Source: Burkholderia sp. BCC0506
GTDB lineage: Bacteria; Pseudomonadota; Gammaproteobacteria; Burkholderiales; Burkholderiaceae
DNA: 64,000 bases
Assembly (NCBI RefSeq): GCF_902833145.1
Contig: NZ_CADFEN010000005.1
Span: 372,001-436,000 of the forward strand
Direction of reading: 5' to 3'
The notes beneath the pieces were generated by a model, which saw nothing but the letters and a program-made list of their open reading frames with translations, was not told the DNA's origin and searched no databases. A program made the translations under genes and the position numbers. Position 1 is the first letter of the stretch. The number at the start of each line of letters is the position of its first letter. Below, one piece after another: positions 1 through 9,633 of this stretch.

Positions 1-2
1 GG

Positions 3-776
3 CGCGCGATGTTCGGCAAGACGGCGTTCCGGGCCGTGCACGACGTGAAGCTGAGCCTCAGGCGCGGCGAGACGCTCGGGATCGTCGGCGAGTCGGGGTC
101 GGGAAAATCGACGCTGGCGGCGGCCGTGCTGGGCCTGCAGCGACCGGCGTCGGGCGGCATCGAGATCGACGGCATGCCGCTGGCGTTGCTGCGCACGACG
201 CGCGGCCGGCGCGCGCTGTACGGCCGCATGCAGGTCGTGTTCCAGGATCCGTTCGGCTCGCTGTCGCCGCGCATGACGGTCGAGCAGATCGTCGGCGAGG
301 GGCTCGCCGTGCACCGGCCGACGGTGGCGGGCGCCGCGCGGCGCACGCGGATCGCCGCGCTGCTGCAGGAGGTCGGCCTGCCCGCCGAAGCGATGCTACG
401 GTATCCGCACGAATTTTCCGGCGGCCAGCGCCAGCGCATCGCGATCGCGCGCGCGCTGGCGGTGGAGCCGGAGCTGCTGGTGCTGGACGAGCCGACCAGC
501 GCGCTCGACGTGTCGATCCAGAAGCAGGTGCTGAATCTGCTGACGAATCTGCAAAAGAAGTACGCACTGAGCTACCTGTTCATCACGCACGATCTCGCGG
601 TGATGCGCGCGATGGCTCACCGGGTCATCGTGATGAAGGCAGGACGCGTGGTCGAGGAGGGCGATACGCTCGACGTGTTGCACGCCCCGTCCCACCCGTA
701 TACGCAGGCGCTGCTCGCGTCGTCGATGCTCGCACCGGAACCGGGGCCGCAGCAGACGGAAGGGAGACACGAATGA
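3..776 (+). CDS. ABC transporter ATP-binding protein, dipeptide/oligopeptide (DppF/OppF) type, 5' end cut by window
   Basis: Energises uptake of peptides or similar solutes at the inner membrane. Visible motifs are Walker A GESGSGKST, Q-loop VFQDPFGSLSPR, signature FSGGQRQR, Walker B LLVLDEPTSALD and switch His in FITHD, followed by the short C-terminal tail typical of DppF/OppF proteins. The frame is open to the window edge and the first visible residues (FRAVHDV) belong just before Walker A, so the real start lies upstream; the ATG at 9 is probably internal. It may be the second half of a fused two-ATPase protein (YejF-like), which cannot be decided here. The permeases and binding protein must lie left of the window. 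Confidence 0.9.
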   Translation, partial: RAMFGKTAFRAVHDVKLSLRRGETLGIVGESGSGKSTLAAAVLGLQRPASGGIEIDGMPLALLRTTRGRRALYGRMQVVFQDPFGSLSPRMTVEQIVGEGLAVHRPTVAGAARRTRIAALLQEVGLPAEAMLRYPHEFSGGQRQRIAIARALAVEPELLVLDEPTSALDVSIQKQVLNLLTNLQKKYALSYLFITHDLAVMRAMAHRVIVMKAGRVVEEGDTLDVLHAPSHPYTQALLASSMLAPEPGPQQTEGRHE

Positions 777-826
777 TCGACGTGAAGCGGGCGCGGGGCG
801 CCCGTGCCGTTCGCTGACGCACCGCG

Positions 827-3800
827 ATGCCGTCGTTCTTCATCGACCGCCCGGTGTTCGCGTGGATCGTCGCGCTCGCGATCGTCGTCGCGGGCGTGCT
901 TGCCATTCCGCAATTGCCGATCGCGCAGTATCCGCGCCTTGCGCCGCCGCGCGTCGTGATCACCGCGACGTATCCGGGCGCGTCGACCGAGACGGTCGAC
1001 GGCGACGTCGGCAGCATCATCGAGGAAAGCCTCGACGGCGCCGACGGGCTGCAGTACTACCAGACGAGCAGCGACGGTCACGGCAATCTCGAGATCGACG
1101 TGACGTTCGCACCCGGCACCGATCCGGACATCGCGCTCGTCGACGTCAACAACCGGCTCAAGCAGGTCGAGCCGCGATTGCCGCAGCAGGTCGTGCAGCA
1201 GGGCATCGGCGTGTTCAAGGCGGCCAACACGTTCCTGATGCTCGTCACGCTCACGTCGACGGACGGCACGCGCGACTCCGCGCAGCTCGGTGACTATCTG
1301 AACCGCTACGTGCTGCGCGAACTGAAGCGCGCGCCGGGCGTCGGCGCGGCCGAGCTGTGGGACGCCGACGAGGCGCTGCGGGTCTGGCTCGATCCGAACA
1401 AGTTGCGCGAATACGACCTCGGCGCCGACGACGTAATCGCGGCCATCGGCGTGCAGAACGCGACGGTGACGGCCGGCGCGATCGGCGATGCGCCGTTCGT
1501 GCGCGGCCAGCAGCTCACCGCGACGATCGTCGTCAAGGGGCAACTGACGTCGCCGGAGGAGTTCGGCCGGATCGTGCTGAAGTCGAAGCAGGACGGTTCG
1601 GTGGTGCGCGTCGCCGACGTCGCCCGCGTCGAAATCGGCCGCGACGACTACTCGTTCTATTCCCGGCTGAACGGCCGTCCGGCAGCCACCGTCGGCATCC
1701 AGCTCGGCCCGCGCGGCAACGCGCTCGAAACGTCGAACGCGATTCGCGCGCGGCTGGCCGAGCTGTCGAAGACGCTGCCGCCGGGCGTCGCGGTCGAGAT
1801 TCCGTTCGACGGCGCGCATTTCGTGAAGATCGCCATCCGGGAAGTCGTGCTGACGCTCGTCGAGGCCGTCGTGCTGGTGTTCTGCGTGATGTGGCTGTTC
1901 CTGCGCGAGCTGCGCTACACGCTCGTGCCGACCGTCGTGATTCCCGTCACGCTGATGGGCGCGTTCGCCGCGATGTGGGCGTTCGGGCTGTCGATCAACG
2001 TGTTCACGATGTTCGGTCTCGTGCTGGCGATCGGCATTCTCGTCGACGATGCGATCGTCGTCGTCGAGAGCGTGCACCGCGTGATGGAGGACGGCGTGTC
2101 GCCGCGCGATGCGACGCGTCAGGCGATGAAGCGGATCGGCGGGGCGATCGTCGGCGTGACGGCGGTACTGACGGCCGTGTTCGTGCCGATGGCGTTCTTC
2201 CCGGGCAGCGTCGGCGGCATTTACCGGCAGTTCGCGGTGTCGATGATCGCGTCGATGCTCGTGTCGTCGTTCATGGCGCTGTCGCTCACGCCCGCGCTGT
2301 GCGCGAATCTGCTGAAACCGGTCGGCCGCCATGAGGGTGGGGGCGTGCCGCGACGCAGCGTCGGCGCGCGCCTGGCCGACCGCTTCGGCGTCGCGTTCGC
2401 GCGCGCCGAGGCCGGCTATCGGCGCGTGACCGTGTCGGCGGTGCGCCGCACGGGCATGGTCGCGGGCATCTATGTCGTGCTCTTGGCCGTGTGCGGGCTG
2501 CTGTACTGGACGATGCCGGGCGGTTTCCTGCCGACCGAGGACCAGGGGCAACTGCAGGTGATGATCCAGTTGCCGGCCGGCGCCACGCAGGCGCGCACGT
2601 TCGCGGTCGTGCAGCGTGTCGAGGCGATCCTGCACGCGGAGCCGGCCATTGCGAACGTGACGAGCGTGATCGGCTGGAGTTTCGCTGGCAGCGGGCAGAA
2701 CGTCGGAATGGCATTCGTCGAGCTGCAGGACTGGGCGCAGCGCGACGTCGATGCGATGACGTTGCGCGATCGCCTCAACCGGCGTTTCGACGAGATTCTC
2801 GACGGCGACGTCCAGGCGACGCTACCGCCATCGGTGCCCGGCATCGGTCACGCGGACGGCTTCACGTTCCGTCTCGAGGATCGCGGCGGGGTCGGGCTCG
2901 ACGCGCTGAAGGCCGCTCGCGAACAGTTGGCCGCGCGCGCGAAGGCGGACCCGGTGCTCGCGTCCGTGCATTTCGAGGACTTGCCGGATGCACCGCGAAT
3001 CGAGCTCGACGTCGATCGCGCGAAGGCGTATGCGCTCGGCGTGCCGTTCGAGCGCATCGCGGGCCTGCTCGGCGGCACGTTCGGCTCGAACTACATCAAC
3101 GATTTCCCGGCGTCGGGCCGGATGCGCCGCGTGATCATCGAGGCGGATCCGACCGCGCGCGCGACCGACGCGCAGCTGATGGCGCTGACGGTGCCGAACC
3201 GCACGGGCGACATGGTGCCGCTGTCGGCCATTGCCGCGCCGCGGTGGACGGTCGGGCCCGTGATGCTGAATCGCTACGACGGCTATCCGTCGCTCGACAT
3301 CAGCGGCCGGGCGGCGACCCACGCGAGTTCGGGCGCGGCGATGGCGGAGATGGAGCGGCTTGCCGCCACGCTGCCGGCCGGGATCGGCTACGACTGGGTC
3401 GACGCGGCGCGCGAGGAGCGGATCGCCGAGCGGCAGACGCCGCTGCTGGTCGGGCTGTCGGTGCTCGCGGTGTTCATGGCGCTCGCCGCGCTGTATGAAA
3501 GCTGGACGATTCCGCTGTCGGTGCTGACGATCGTGCCGCTCGGTATCGTGGGCGCGTTTGCGGCGGCGCTCGCGCGCGGGATGCCGAACGACGTGTACTT
3601 CAAGGTCGGGATGATCACGGTGATCGGGTTGTCGGCGAAGAATGCGATTCTGATCGTGCAGTTCGCGCGCGAGCTCGTCGGGCGCGGTGTGCCGCTGCGA
3701 CAGGCGGTGGTGGAGGCGGCTGCCGTGCGGTTTCGGCCGATCGTGATGACGTCGATGGCGTTTCTGCTCGGCGTCGTGCCGCTGGTGCTGGCGACCGGCG

Positions 3801-3994
3801 CGGGCGCGGAAAGCCGGCGTTCGATCGGGACCGGCGCGTTCGGGGGCGTGCTGGCGGCGACGATGTTCGGGCTGGTGTTCGCACCGGTGGCGTTTCGGGT
3901 AGTCGTGTCCATAGGCCGGCGAGGGCGGCATGCGACGGTGACGAAGCGCGAGGCGCGGCGCGTGGAAACGGCCGGGAATCTGGAGACCGATTGA
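827..3994 (+). CDS. RND efflux pump, HAE1/AcrB-like inner-membrane subunit
   Basis: Proton-driven drug or solute efflux subunit of 1055 residues, the usual AcrB length. It starts with the conserved MPSFFIDRPVFAWIVA helix, has two large periplasmic loops, and carries the paired Asp of the proton relay in GILVDDAIVVVE in TM4. The TM10-12 region is recognisable near GLSAKNAILIVQFARE. It follows the ABC ATPase by 50 bp. No membrane-fusion protein or outer-membrane channel gene lies next to it in the window, so it either borrows partners encoded elsewhere or its partners are left of the window edge on the far side of the ABC genes. Substrate is not predictable. Confidence 0.9.
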   Translation: MPSFFIDRPVFAWIVALAIVVAGVLAIPQLPIAQYPRLAPPRVVITATYPGASTETVDGDVGSIIEESLDGADGLQYYQTSSDGHGNLEIDVTFAPGTDPDIALVDVNNRLKQVEPRLPQQVVQQGIGVFKAANTFLMLVTLTSTDGTRDSAQLGDYLNRYVLRELKRAPGVGAAELWDADEALRVWLDPNKLREYDLGADDVIAAIGVQNATVTAGAIGDAPFVRGQQLTATIVVKGQLTSPEEFGRIVLKSKQDGSVVRVADVARVEIGRDDYSFYSRLNGRPAATVGIQLGPRGNALETSNAIRARLAELSKTLPPGVAVEIPFDGAHFVKIAIREVVLTLVEAVVLVFCVMWLFLRELRYTLVPTVVIPVTLMGAFAAMWAFGLSINVFTMFGLVLAIGILVDDAIVVVESVHRVMEDGVSPRDATRQAMKRIGGAIVGVTAVLTAVFVPMAFFPGSVGGIYRQFAVSMIASMLVSSFMALSLTPALCANLLKPVGRHEGGGVPRRSVGARLADRFGVAFARAEAGYRRVTVSAVRRTGMVAGIYVVLLAVCGLLYWTMPGGFLPTEDQGQLQVMIQLPAGATQARTFAVVQRVEAILHAEPAIANVTSVIGWSFAGSGQNVGMAFVELQDWAQRDVDAMTLRDRLNRRFDEILDGDVQATLPPSVPGIGHADGFTFRLEDRGGVGLDALKAAREQLAARAKADPVLASVHFEDLPDAPRIELDVDRAKAYALGVPFERIAGLLGGTFGSNYINDFPASGRMRRVIIEADPTARATDAQLMALTVPNRTGDMVPLSAIAAPRWTVGPVMLNRYDGYPSLDISGRAATHASSGAAMAEMERLAATLPAGIGYDWVDAAREERIAERQTPLLVGLSVLAVFMALAALYESWTIPLSVLTIVPLGIVGAFAAALARGMPNDVYFKVGMITVIGLSAKNAILIVQFARELVGRGVPLRQAVVEAAAVRFRPIVMTSMAFLLGVVPLVLATGAGAESRRSIGTGAFGGVLAATMFGLVFAPVAFRVVVSIGRRGRHATVTKREARRVETAGNLETD

Positions 3995-4694
3995 TGATCG
4001 TGACGGGGTGTTCGGGCTGTTTCCATGCGAAGGATTCGTGTTGCCTCTCTGCTAAACAAAAAAGTTCGGGCTGGCGAGCAGCGGCCGCGTGCTCCATTGC
4101 GGCGCATGCGCGAGCGGGTGAAAAAAACAGCCGAACAAGGAAGACAAGACAACGGTAGCGGTGGATGAACCATATCGATTTTTATTCGGCACCAACCGAG
4201 TGCATCTATTGCACCTAAACAAAGTTTTGTGGCATCAAATATTTTTTGACGCATCGATTCTGTCCTGCTATGTTCGCGTCCAACGTAAAACTTTGGTAGT
4301 GAACGGTAATGAAGATTCCGTGCATTAAGAATTCCAAAGTGAAGGCGTAAAGCAGTCCTTCAACGGGCGACTGCCTTTCTTGGTAGCGCGTACGCTCCGG
4401 TTGATGAAGCGCCGTGGCGGGAATGTTCCGGGGTGCGGCGTGCAGGCAGCCGTTCGATGCGCGGAAAGATCGATCCACGTAATTAGGGTTCCTAACTCTA
4501 TGGGAATTCCGCTTGTCGTATTTCAAATTCATTCTGCTTGATAGTGGAAGAAATAACTTTGAAAGAAATAAGCAGGCGAGCGGAATGGTTGTGAGCACCA
4601 GATGACGAATCAGGAACGCGGGGCAACGCTATTTAAAGGCCGGCGAATCTCCGTGCATACAAAAATTCAGGCCTTGCGACGACAAAGGGGTGTT
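3995..4694 (+). other. Long AT-rich leader between the RND gene and the TonB receptor
   Basis: Seven hundred bases with no convincing gene, clearly richer in A/T than its neighbours. It holds a good sigma-70 promoter (4246-4274) more than 400 bases before the likely receptor start. It also holds a 13-codon open frame from ATG 4309 with no good ribosome site, a GCAGTC/GACTGC stem near 4352-4374 and a small dyad TTAGG-GTT-CCTAA at 4483-4495. An opposite-strand frame (4215-4598) has no recognisable protein features. Confidence 0.5.
4246..4274 (+). promoter_or_regulatory. Sigma-70 promoter candidate for the TonB receptor
   Basis: TTGACG (4246-4251) and TATGTT (4269-4274) are separated by exactly 17 bp. 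Predicted transcription starts near 4281, leaving an untranslated leader of about 410 bases before the ATG at 4695. Confidence 0.5.
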
Positions 4695-7415
4695 ATGAAA
4701 CCAACGGCTTTGGGATCGGCAATACGCAGCATCGCATGGGCTGAAGTCGCGTTGACCGCGGCTTTGGGTACCTCCGCTTACGCGCAGACAACGCCCGTCG
4801 ACGGAAGCGTCGCCGCCGAGCAAACCGGAAGCGCTGCCGCCACCGCGCCCGCGCCGGCATCCGGCGCCGCCGCGGGCGGGCAGAGCGTGAAAAAGCTCGA
4901 CAAGTTCGAAGTGACGGGCTCGTTGATCCGCACCTCCGACAAGGTCGGCCACACCGAAGTGCAGGTCATCACCGCGAAGGAGATCCAGCAAAGCGGATAC
5001 ACGACGGTCGCCGATTTCCTGCGTTCGACCTCGGTCAATTCCGCAAGCAGCTGGGGCCAGACGACGATGAACAGCTCGGCCCCCGGCGGCGCCGGCATGG
5101 CGTTGCGCGGGCTCAGCGAGAAATACACGCTCGTGCTGGTCGATGGCCAGCGCGTCGCGAACTATGCGCAGTCGGTGAACTTCACCGACACGTTCTTCGA
5201 TGTCAACGCGATCCCGCTGAACATGGTGGAGCGCGTCGAGATCGTCAAGACCGGCGCGGTATCCGTCTACGGCTCGGACGCGATCGCGGGCGTCGTCAAC
5301 ATCATTACGAAGAAGAACTTCCAGGGCCTGCAGATCGACGGCCAGCTCGGCAAGGCGCAGCATCCGGGCGACGGGCAGGGCAACTTCAGCGTACTGGCCG
5401 GCTTCGGCGACCTGAATTCGGATCGCTTCAACGTCACCGCGGCCGCCAGCTACTACCGCGATTCGGGCTCGACGCTCGGCGATCGCGACATGACGTCGGC
5501 GCAAGACTTCACGCAATATCCCGGCGGGCTGGCAGCGCCGCTCGGGCCGAACCAGCAATCGTACTGGTCGGTGGCGGACGGCTCCAGGGTGCCGCTTTCG
5601 CCGTGCCCGCCGGGCAGCAAGACGAGCGCGACCAATTGCACGTACAACCCGGCCTCGTCGACATCGCTCGTTCCGTCCACGACGCGCCTGAACGCGAAGG
5701 TGCGCGCCACCTTCAAGATCGACGACAACACGCAGGCCTATGCGGGCTTCTGGGTGAGCCGCGATGAAACCGTCCAGTTGCAGGGGCCGGCGTCGATCTC
5801 GAGCACGACGAACGTCTACAACCCTGCGACCGGGTCCGTTTCGCCGCTGCCGCGCACCGTACCGGTGAGCAACCCCTATAACCCGTTCGGCGTGCCGACG
5901 GCGATCAACCTGACCTTCCCGGACAACGTCGTGAGGGCGGACACGGTATCGACGTTCTGGATGGCGAACACGGGCGTCAAAGGCTCGTTCGACACGGGCA
6001 GATTCGGCGCGTGGGACTGGTCGGCCGATTACGGCCACTCGCAGAGCACCGTCGATACGACGTATCGCAACCGGATCAACGCCGCGGGCCTCGAGAACAT
6101 GCTCGCGAACGGCACCTACAACTTCTCGAATCCGGCCTCCACGCCAAACGGCCTGAACGGCGTTTTCACGGACGACGATCAGCAGGCCATCTCGAAGATC
6201 GACAGCGTGACGGCCAAGGCCTCGACGTCGAATCTCTTCACGCTGCCCGGGGGGGCGGTCGGCCTGGGCCTGGGCACCGAGTTCCGTCACGAATCGTCGA
6301 CGATCAACCCGCAGACGCTCGCGTCGCAGGGCGTATCCGCGCCTGCGAACGTGCAGACGGTGGAGGGGTCGCGCAACGTCGCCGCCGCGTTCTACCAGGT
6401 CGACATTCCGATCCTGCGCAATCTGACGTTTACGCAGGCGGGCCGCTACGATCACTACAGCGACTTCGGCGGGGCGTTTTCGCCAAGCTTTGCGCTGCGC
6501 TTCCAGCCGGTGCAAATGCTGACGACGTATGCATCGTACAGTCGCGGTTTCCGCGCGCCGACCCTCGTCGAAAACTCGCAGGCCGTCTATCTGTCTCACC
6601 AGAACCTCGTCGATCCGAACGATCCGAGCGGTGTGCCGACCAAGCACTTCACGACGGAGCAAGTCGCGGGCAATCCGAATCTTCAGCCCGAGCACACGAA
6701 GAACTACAACATCGGCTTCCAGCTTTCGCCCGATGCGATGACCGATGTCGGCGCGGCGTTCTACAAGGTCCGCATCGACGGCGTCATCGGCACCGACGAC
6801 CCGAACGCGGTGCTCGTCGCCAACGATCCCTCCCGCGTCGTGCGCAACGCCGACGGGTCGGTGCGTTACCTCGTTCAGCATTTCGTGAACCTCGGCGCGC
6901 TCGATACCGATGGCTTCGATCTGAACTTCCGCAAAGCGATGCGCACCAAGTACGGCACGTTCACGCTCGCAGGCGACTGGACTTACGTGTGGCACTTCAA
7001 GCTGCACAGCCCCGGAACCGCACCGCAGGACTTCGCCGGCAACAACCTGGCGCTGCTGCAGCCGTTCGGCGCGAGCAACCCGCGCTGGAAGGGCAATACG
7101 AGCTTGAGCTGGGACTACCGGCAGTTGACCACCACGCTGACCTGGCAATACACGGGGCCCTATACGAACGCCGTGGCCGCGGAATTCGGCGACGGCGGTA
7201 CGGGATCGGTGGCGTCGTACAGCCAGTTCAACCTGATGTTCAACTACCGCGGCTTCAAGCATTGGACGATTTACGGCGGCATCACGAACCTCTTCGACAA
7301 GAAGCCGCCGTTCGACGTCGAGTGGCAAGCCGTGCCCGACATCACTGGCTATGACCAGTCGCTCTACACGGATCTCGGCCGTTTCTTCCAGATCGGGGCG
7401 ACGTACCGGTTCTGA
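4695..7415 (+). CDS. TonB-dependent outer-membrane receptor
   Basis: Energised outer-membrane importer of about 906 residues. A signal peptide (MKPTALGSAIRS... ending SAYAQ) is followed by an Ala/Pro-rich linker, a plug domain (VITAKEIQQSGYTTVADFLR, then LVLVDGQRV and YGSDAIAGVVNIITKK) and a long beta-barrel ending in the aromatic C-terminus GATYRF. A more upstream ATG at 4602 is in frame, but 4695 is preferred because it follows GGGG at the right distance and directly opens the signal peptide. Plug and barrel resemble the broad 'iron-complex/other' receptor class; ligand cannot be named. Its position beside a peptide-type ABC ATPase suggests, but does not prove, a peptide or siderophore substrate. 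Confidence 0.9.
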   Translation: MKPTALGSAIRSIAWAEVALTAALGTSAYAQTTPVDGSVAAEQTGSAAATAPAPASGAAAGGQSVKKLDKFEVTGSLIRTSDKVGHTEVQVITAKEIQQSGYTTVADFLRSTSVNSASSWGQTTMNSSAPGGAGMALRGLSEKYTLVLVDGQRVANYAQSVNFTDTFFDVNAIPLNMVERVEIVKTGAVSVYGSDAIAGVVNIITKKNFQGLQIDGQLGKAQHPGDGQGNFSVLAGFGDLNSDRFNVTAAASYYRDSGSTLGDRDMTSAQDFTQYPGGLAAPLGPNQQSYWSVADGSRVPLSPCPPGSKTSATNCTYNPASSTSLVPSTTRLNAKVRATFKIDDNTQAYAGFWVSRDETVQLQGPASISSTTNVYNPATGSVSPLPRTVPVSNPYNPFGVPTAINLTFPDNVVRADTVSTFWMANTGVKGSFDTGRFGAWDWSADYGHSQSTVDTTYRNRINAAGLENMLANGTYNFSNPASTPNGLNGVFTDDDQQAISKIDSVTAKASTSNLFTLPGGAVGLGLGTEFRHESSTINPQTLASQGVSAPANVQTVEGSRNVAAAFYQVDIPILRNLTFTQAGRYDHYSDFGGAFSPSFALRFQPVQMLTTYASYSRGFRAPTLVENSQAVYLSHQNLVDPNDPSGVPTKHFTTEQVAGNPNLQPEHTKNYNIGFQLSPDAMTDVGAAFYKVRIDGVIGTDDPNAVLVANDPSRVVRNADGSVRYLVQHFVNLGALDTDGFDLNFRKAMRTKYGTFTLAGDWTYVWHFKLHSPGTAPQDFAGNNLALLQPFGASNPRWKGNTSLSWDYRQLTTTLTWQYTGPYTNAVAAEFGDGGTGSVASYSQFNLMFNYRGFKHWTIYGGITNLFDKKPPFDVEWQAVPDITGYDQSLYTDLGRFFQIGATYRF

Positions 7416-7579
7416 CACCGAGGAGGCCGCCACGCGGCAACCGGTCCCGGCGCGTGGCCCGCGCCGGGACGACGAAGCATGAGCACATCGGTTCCTGCGA
7501 GGATCAGACCGAAGAAGTACAGCGGTGCAAGGTTTGAACGCGAGGACGCTTGGCCGGCAACACCTCGTGCAGTCGATTT

Positions 7580-8365
7580 TTATGATTTGACATAATCATA
7601 ATTATCGAACTTCGAACTGTAAGAGCAAAGTTGTAATCTATGGCCAGCCCGAATTTTGCAACCCTTGGTTTTGAGATTCTCGGACGCCAGCAGGCTCGCC
7701 GTGATGACGCCAATCCCGGGAATCGACAGCAGCCGTATTGCGTTCTCGTCTTCGCGCAGTTGGGCAGTCAATTCCTTGTCGAGCCCCGCGATCTGCTCAT
7801 CGAGGTATCGGTAATGGGCGTGTAACCGGTAAATGACCTGCAGCAGTCGCGGCGGCAGATCATGGAGAGCGGTTGCGTCGGGCAAACAGCGCAAGGCGGC
7901 CTTGGACAGCGGTATAACGACGCCAAACTCGAGCAGAAGTCCATGAATCCGGTTGATGGTGGCTGTGCGTTCAGTCACGAGGCCCTCGCGCGCTCGATGC
8001 AAGGCTGCCAGTATCTGCTGGGCTTCGTTCCGCGGCTCGACGAAGCGCATGGCGGGTCGCGACGCCGCTTCGCAGATCGCTTCGGCGTCGATGTAGTCGT
8101 TCTTGTTGGTCTTCACAAAAGGCCGAACGTATTGAGCTGAAATCAGCTTTGCCTCGTGTCCCATTGCATTGAGCTTGCGTGCGAGCCAGTGCGAACCCGC
8201 GCAAGCCTCCATGACGACGGTCACCGCCTTGAGATTGCTGAAGAACGGCAGCAACTGCGCGCGAGAGAGCTTCTTGCGAAACACTTCGCGTCCCTTCGCA
8301 TCTTGCGCATGCAGATGAAAGACATGCTTGCCCAGATCGATACCGATCAGCGTGACCTCGTTCAT
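7580..8365 (-). pseudogene. IS110-family transposase, C-terminal part lost
   Basis: The N-terminal DEDD recombinase domain is intact (LIGIDLGKHVFH, VVMEACAGSHW, TNKNDYIDAEAI), as is the start of the transposase_20 domain (LLSIPGIGVITASLLASE). Family similarity stops at about residue 229 (near 7678). The normal continuation with the catalytic Ser region and the rest of roughly 340 residues is replaced by unrelated, AT-rich sequence ending at the stop at 7580. The element is therefore dead. It sits at the left edge of the biosynthetic cluster. Confidence 0.85.
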
Positions 8366-8497
8366 GGCGCTCTCCTCTACTCCGGACCGAACGTCCTATC
8401 CTAGAACGGTCGTAGGGATCGGGCTGGCCATTTCATTATGTCGTAGCTCGAGGGTTTCGGCGCATGCTGGCGACGGTTCGAACTACCGGAGCGCATC

Positions 8498-8749
8498 GTG
8501 GGCCAACCTGGACTGATCACCGTGAGCATGCGGGAGCTGGATCGTCTGAAGGTCGTGGAAGCCGTGATCGAGCAGCGTCTGATGCCTTGGCGAGCCGCGG
8601 AGCGGCTCGGGATCAGTCGACGGCAGATTGAACGGCTGGCCGCCCGGTATCGGGCTGCTGGCCCGGCCGGGCTGGTTTCGCAGCGTCGTGGCCAGGCGAG
8701 CAACCATCAACTGCCCAAGGATTTGGCACATCGTGCCTTGAGCCTGCTT
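8498..8749 (+). pseudogene. ISNCY-type transposase, N-terminal fragment
   Basis: Encodes the helix-turn-helix start of an ISNCY-family transposase (MRELDRLKVVEAVIEQ, then AAERLGISRRQIERLAARY and GPAGLVSQRRG). Recognisable similarity ends at residue 84, base 8749. The stop codon of the opposing LuxR gene begins at 8751, so the junction between mobile-element debris and the cluster is exactly here. The catalytic DDE part is missing. The frame continues to 8815 only as antisense of the LuxR gene. Confidence 0.75.
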
Positions 8750-8750
8750 G

Positions 8751-9467
8751 TCAGACGCACAGCAGCCCGAGGGAGATGGCCTTCGTCACCGCATGACGAC
8801 GGCCCTTGGCATTGAGCTTCCGAACGACATTGCCGATATGAAAATTCACGGTTCGCTCGGTGATGCCGAGAATCTCGCCGATCTCCCAGCTCGTCTTGCC
8901 GGCGGAACACCATTGCAGGCATTGCCGTTCGCGCGAACTCATGCCCGACATCCGCGTGGTGCCCTGCCCTTTGGTTTCCCGCGCGATCATGGTGACCTTT
9001 TCCTCGATGTACGCGCAAAGCAGACTGAGTTTCGCGGTCTGGCCGAGGTCGTGCGCCGGGATGCCTTCAGAGCCGTCGGAGGCAACGCTCAGCACGCCGA
9101 TGTCGCCGCGATGGCCGCGCACCGGCAAGCTCAGGCCGTGAACGAGACCGAAGCGACGCGCATCCGCTTCGAGGCACCGCTGCTCGCCGGAGCTGTACAT
9201 CGCGCGCTCCCATCGCAGCGGCAGCGAGGACGTGCGTGCGTGGGCGAGTATCGGGTCGATGTTCGCGTAGCGGCGCTCGGCGTAGACATCCTGCCAGGCC
9301 GGGCAGTTCGAGATGATGTGACTGAAGGCCGTCTCGCCGGCGGACCCGGACGAGACAACCGAATACATATAAGTTTGGTATCCGGCCTCGCGGCAGAAAC
9401 TTCCCACGTGGGCCCCGAGCTCCTCCATCGTCTGCGATTGAAGGATAGGCATGAATTCGTCTACCAA
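8751..9467 (-). CDS. LuxR-family quorum-sensing regulator (solo)
   Basis: Transcription factor of 238 residues with an N-terminal autoinducer-binding domain and a C-terminal HTH (MSSRERQCLQWCSAGKTSWEIGEILGITERTVNFHIGNVVRKL). The acyl-homoserine-lactone pocket positions known from TraR look preserved: W and Y in PAWQDVYAERRY, D-P in ANIDPI, W in PLRWE and the later G. The start is a TTG preceded by GGAG at good distance; the first ATG (9452) lacks a ribosome site. No luxI gene is in the window. It is the last gene of the leftward string and probably the activator acting on the lux-box-like dyads at 27.4 kb. Confidence 0.88.
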   Translation of the reverse strand: MVDEFMPILQSQTMEELGAHVGSFCREAGYQTYMYSVVSSGSAGETAFSHIISNCPAWQDVYAERRYANIDPILAHARTSSLPLRWERAMYSSGEQRCLEADARRFGLVHGLSLPVRGHRGDIGVLSVASDGSEGIPAHDLGQTAKLSLLCAYIEEKVTMIARETKGQGTTRMSGMSSRERQCLQWCSAGKTSWEIGEILGITERTVNFHIGNVVRKLNAKGRRHAVTKAISLGLLCV

Positions 9468-9633
9468 TTCAAACTCCGTATTGACTCTTCACTGATCTCG
9501 AACGTAAGCACGCATCAACACCATCGGAAACGCCGCACTCGCCCGCCGACAAGCGGCGCCCGCGCGGGTCGATCCGGTATTTCACGGCCGGTACTCGGGG
9601 CGAGTCCGGCTGGTTCCGACGGTACGGGAGCGG

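Noticed and set aside
617-2635. Long leftward open frame over the RND gene
   Set aside because: Arg/His-rich translation without family features; a codon-bias shadow of the RND gene in high-GC DNA. The same holds for the long opposite-strand frames over the TonB receptor, cob, PKS and ABC genes.
4309-4350. 13-codon possible leader peptide
   Set aside because: No good ribosome site and no regulatory codon run; chance frame is as likely.
4215-4598. Leftward 127-codon frame in the TonB leader
   Set aside because: No ribosome site, no recognisable domain, and it crosses the promoter of the receptor.
7561-7615. TTGACA near 7587 as promoter
   Set aside because: No -10 hexamer at suitable distance and no gene follows it.
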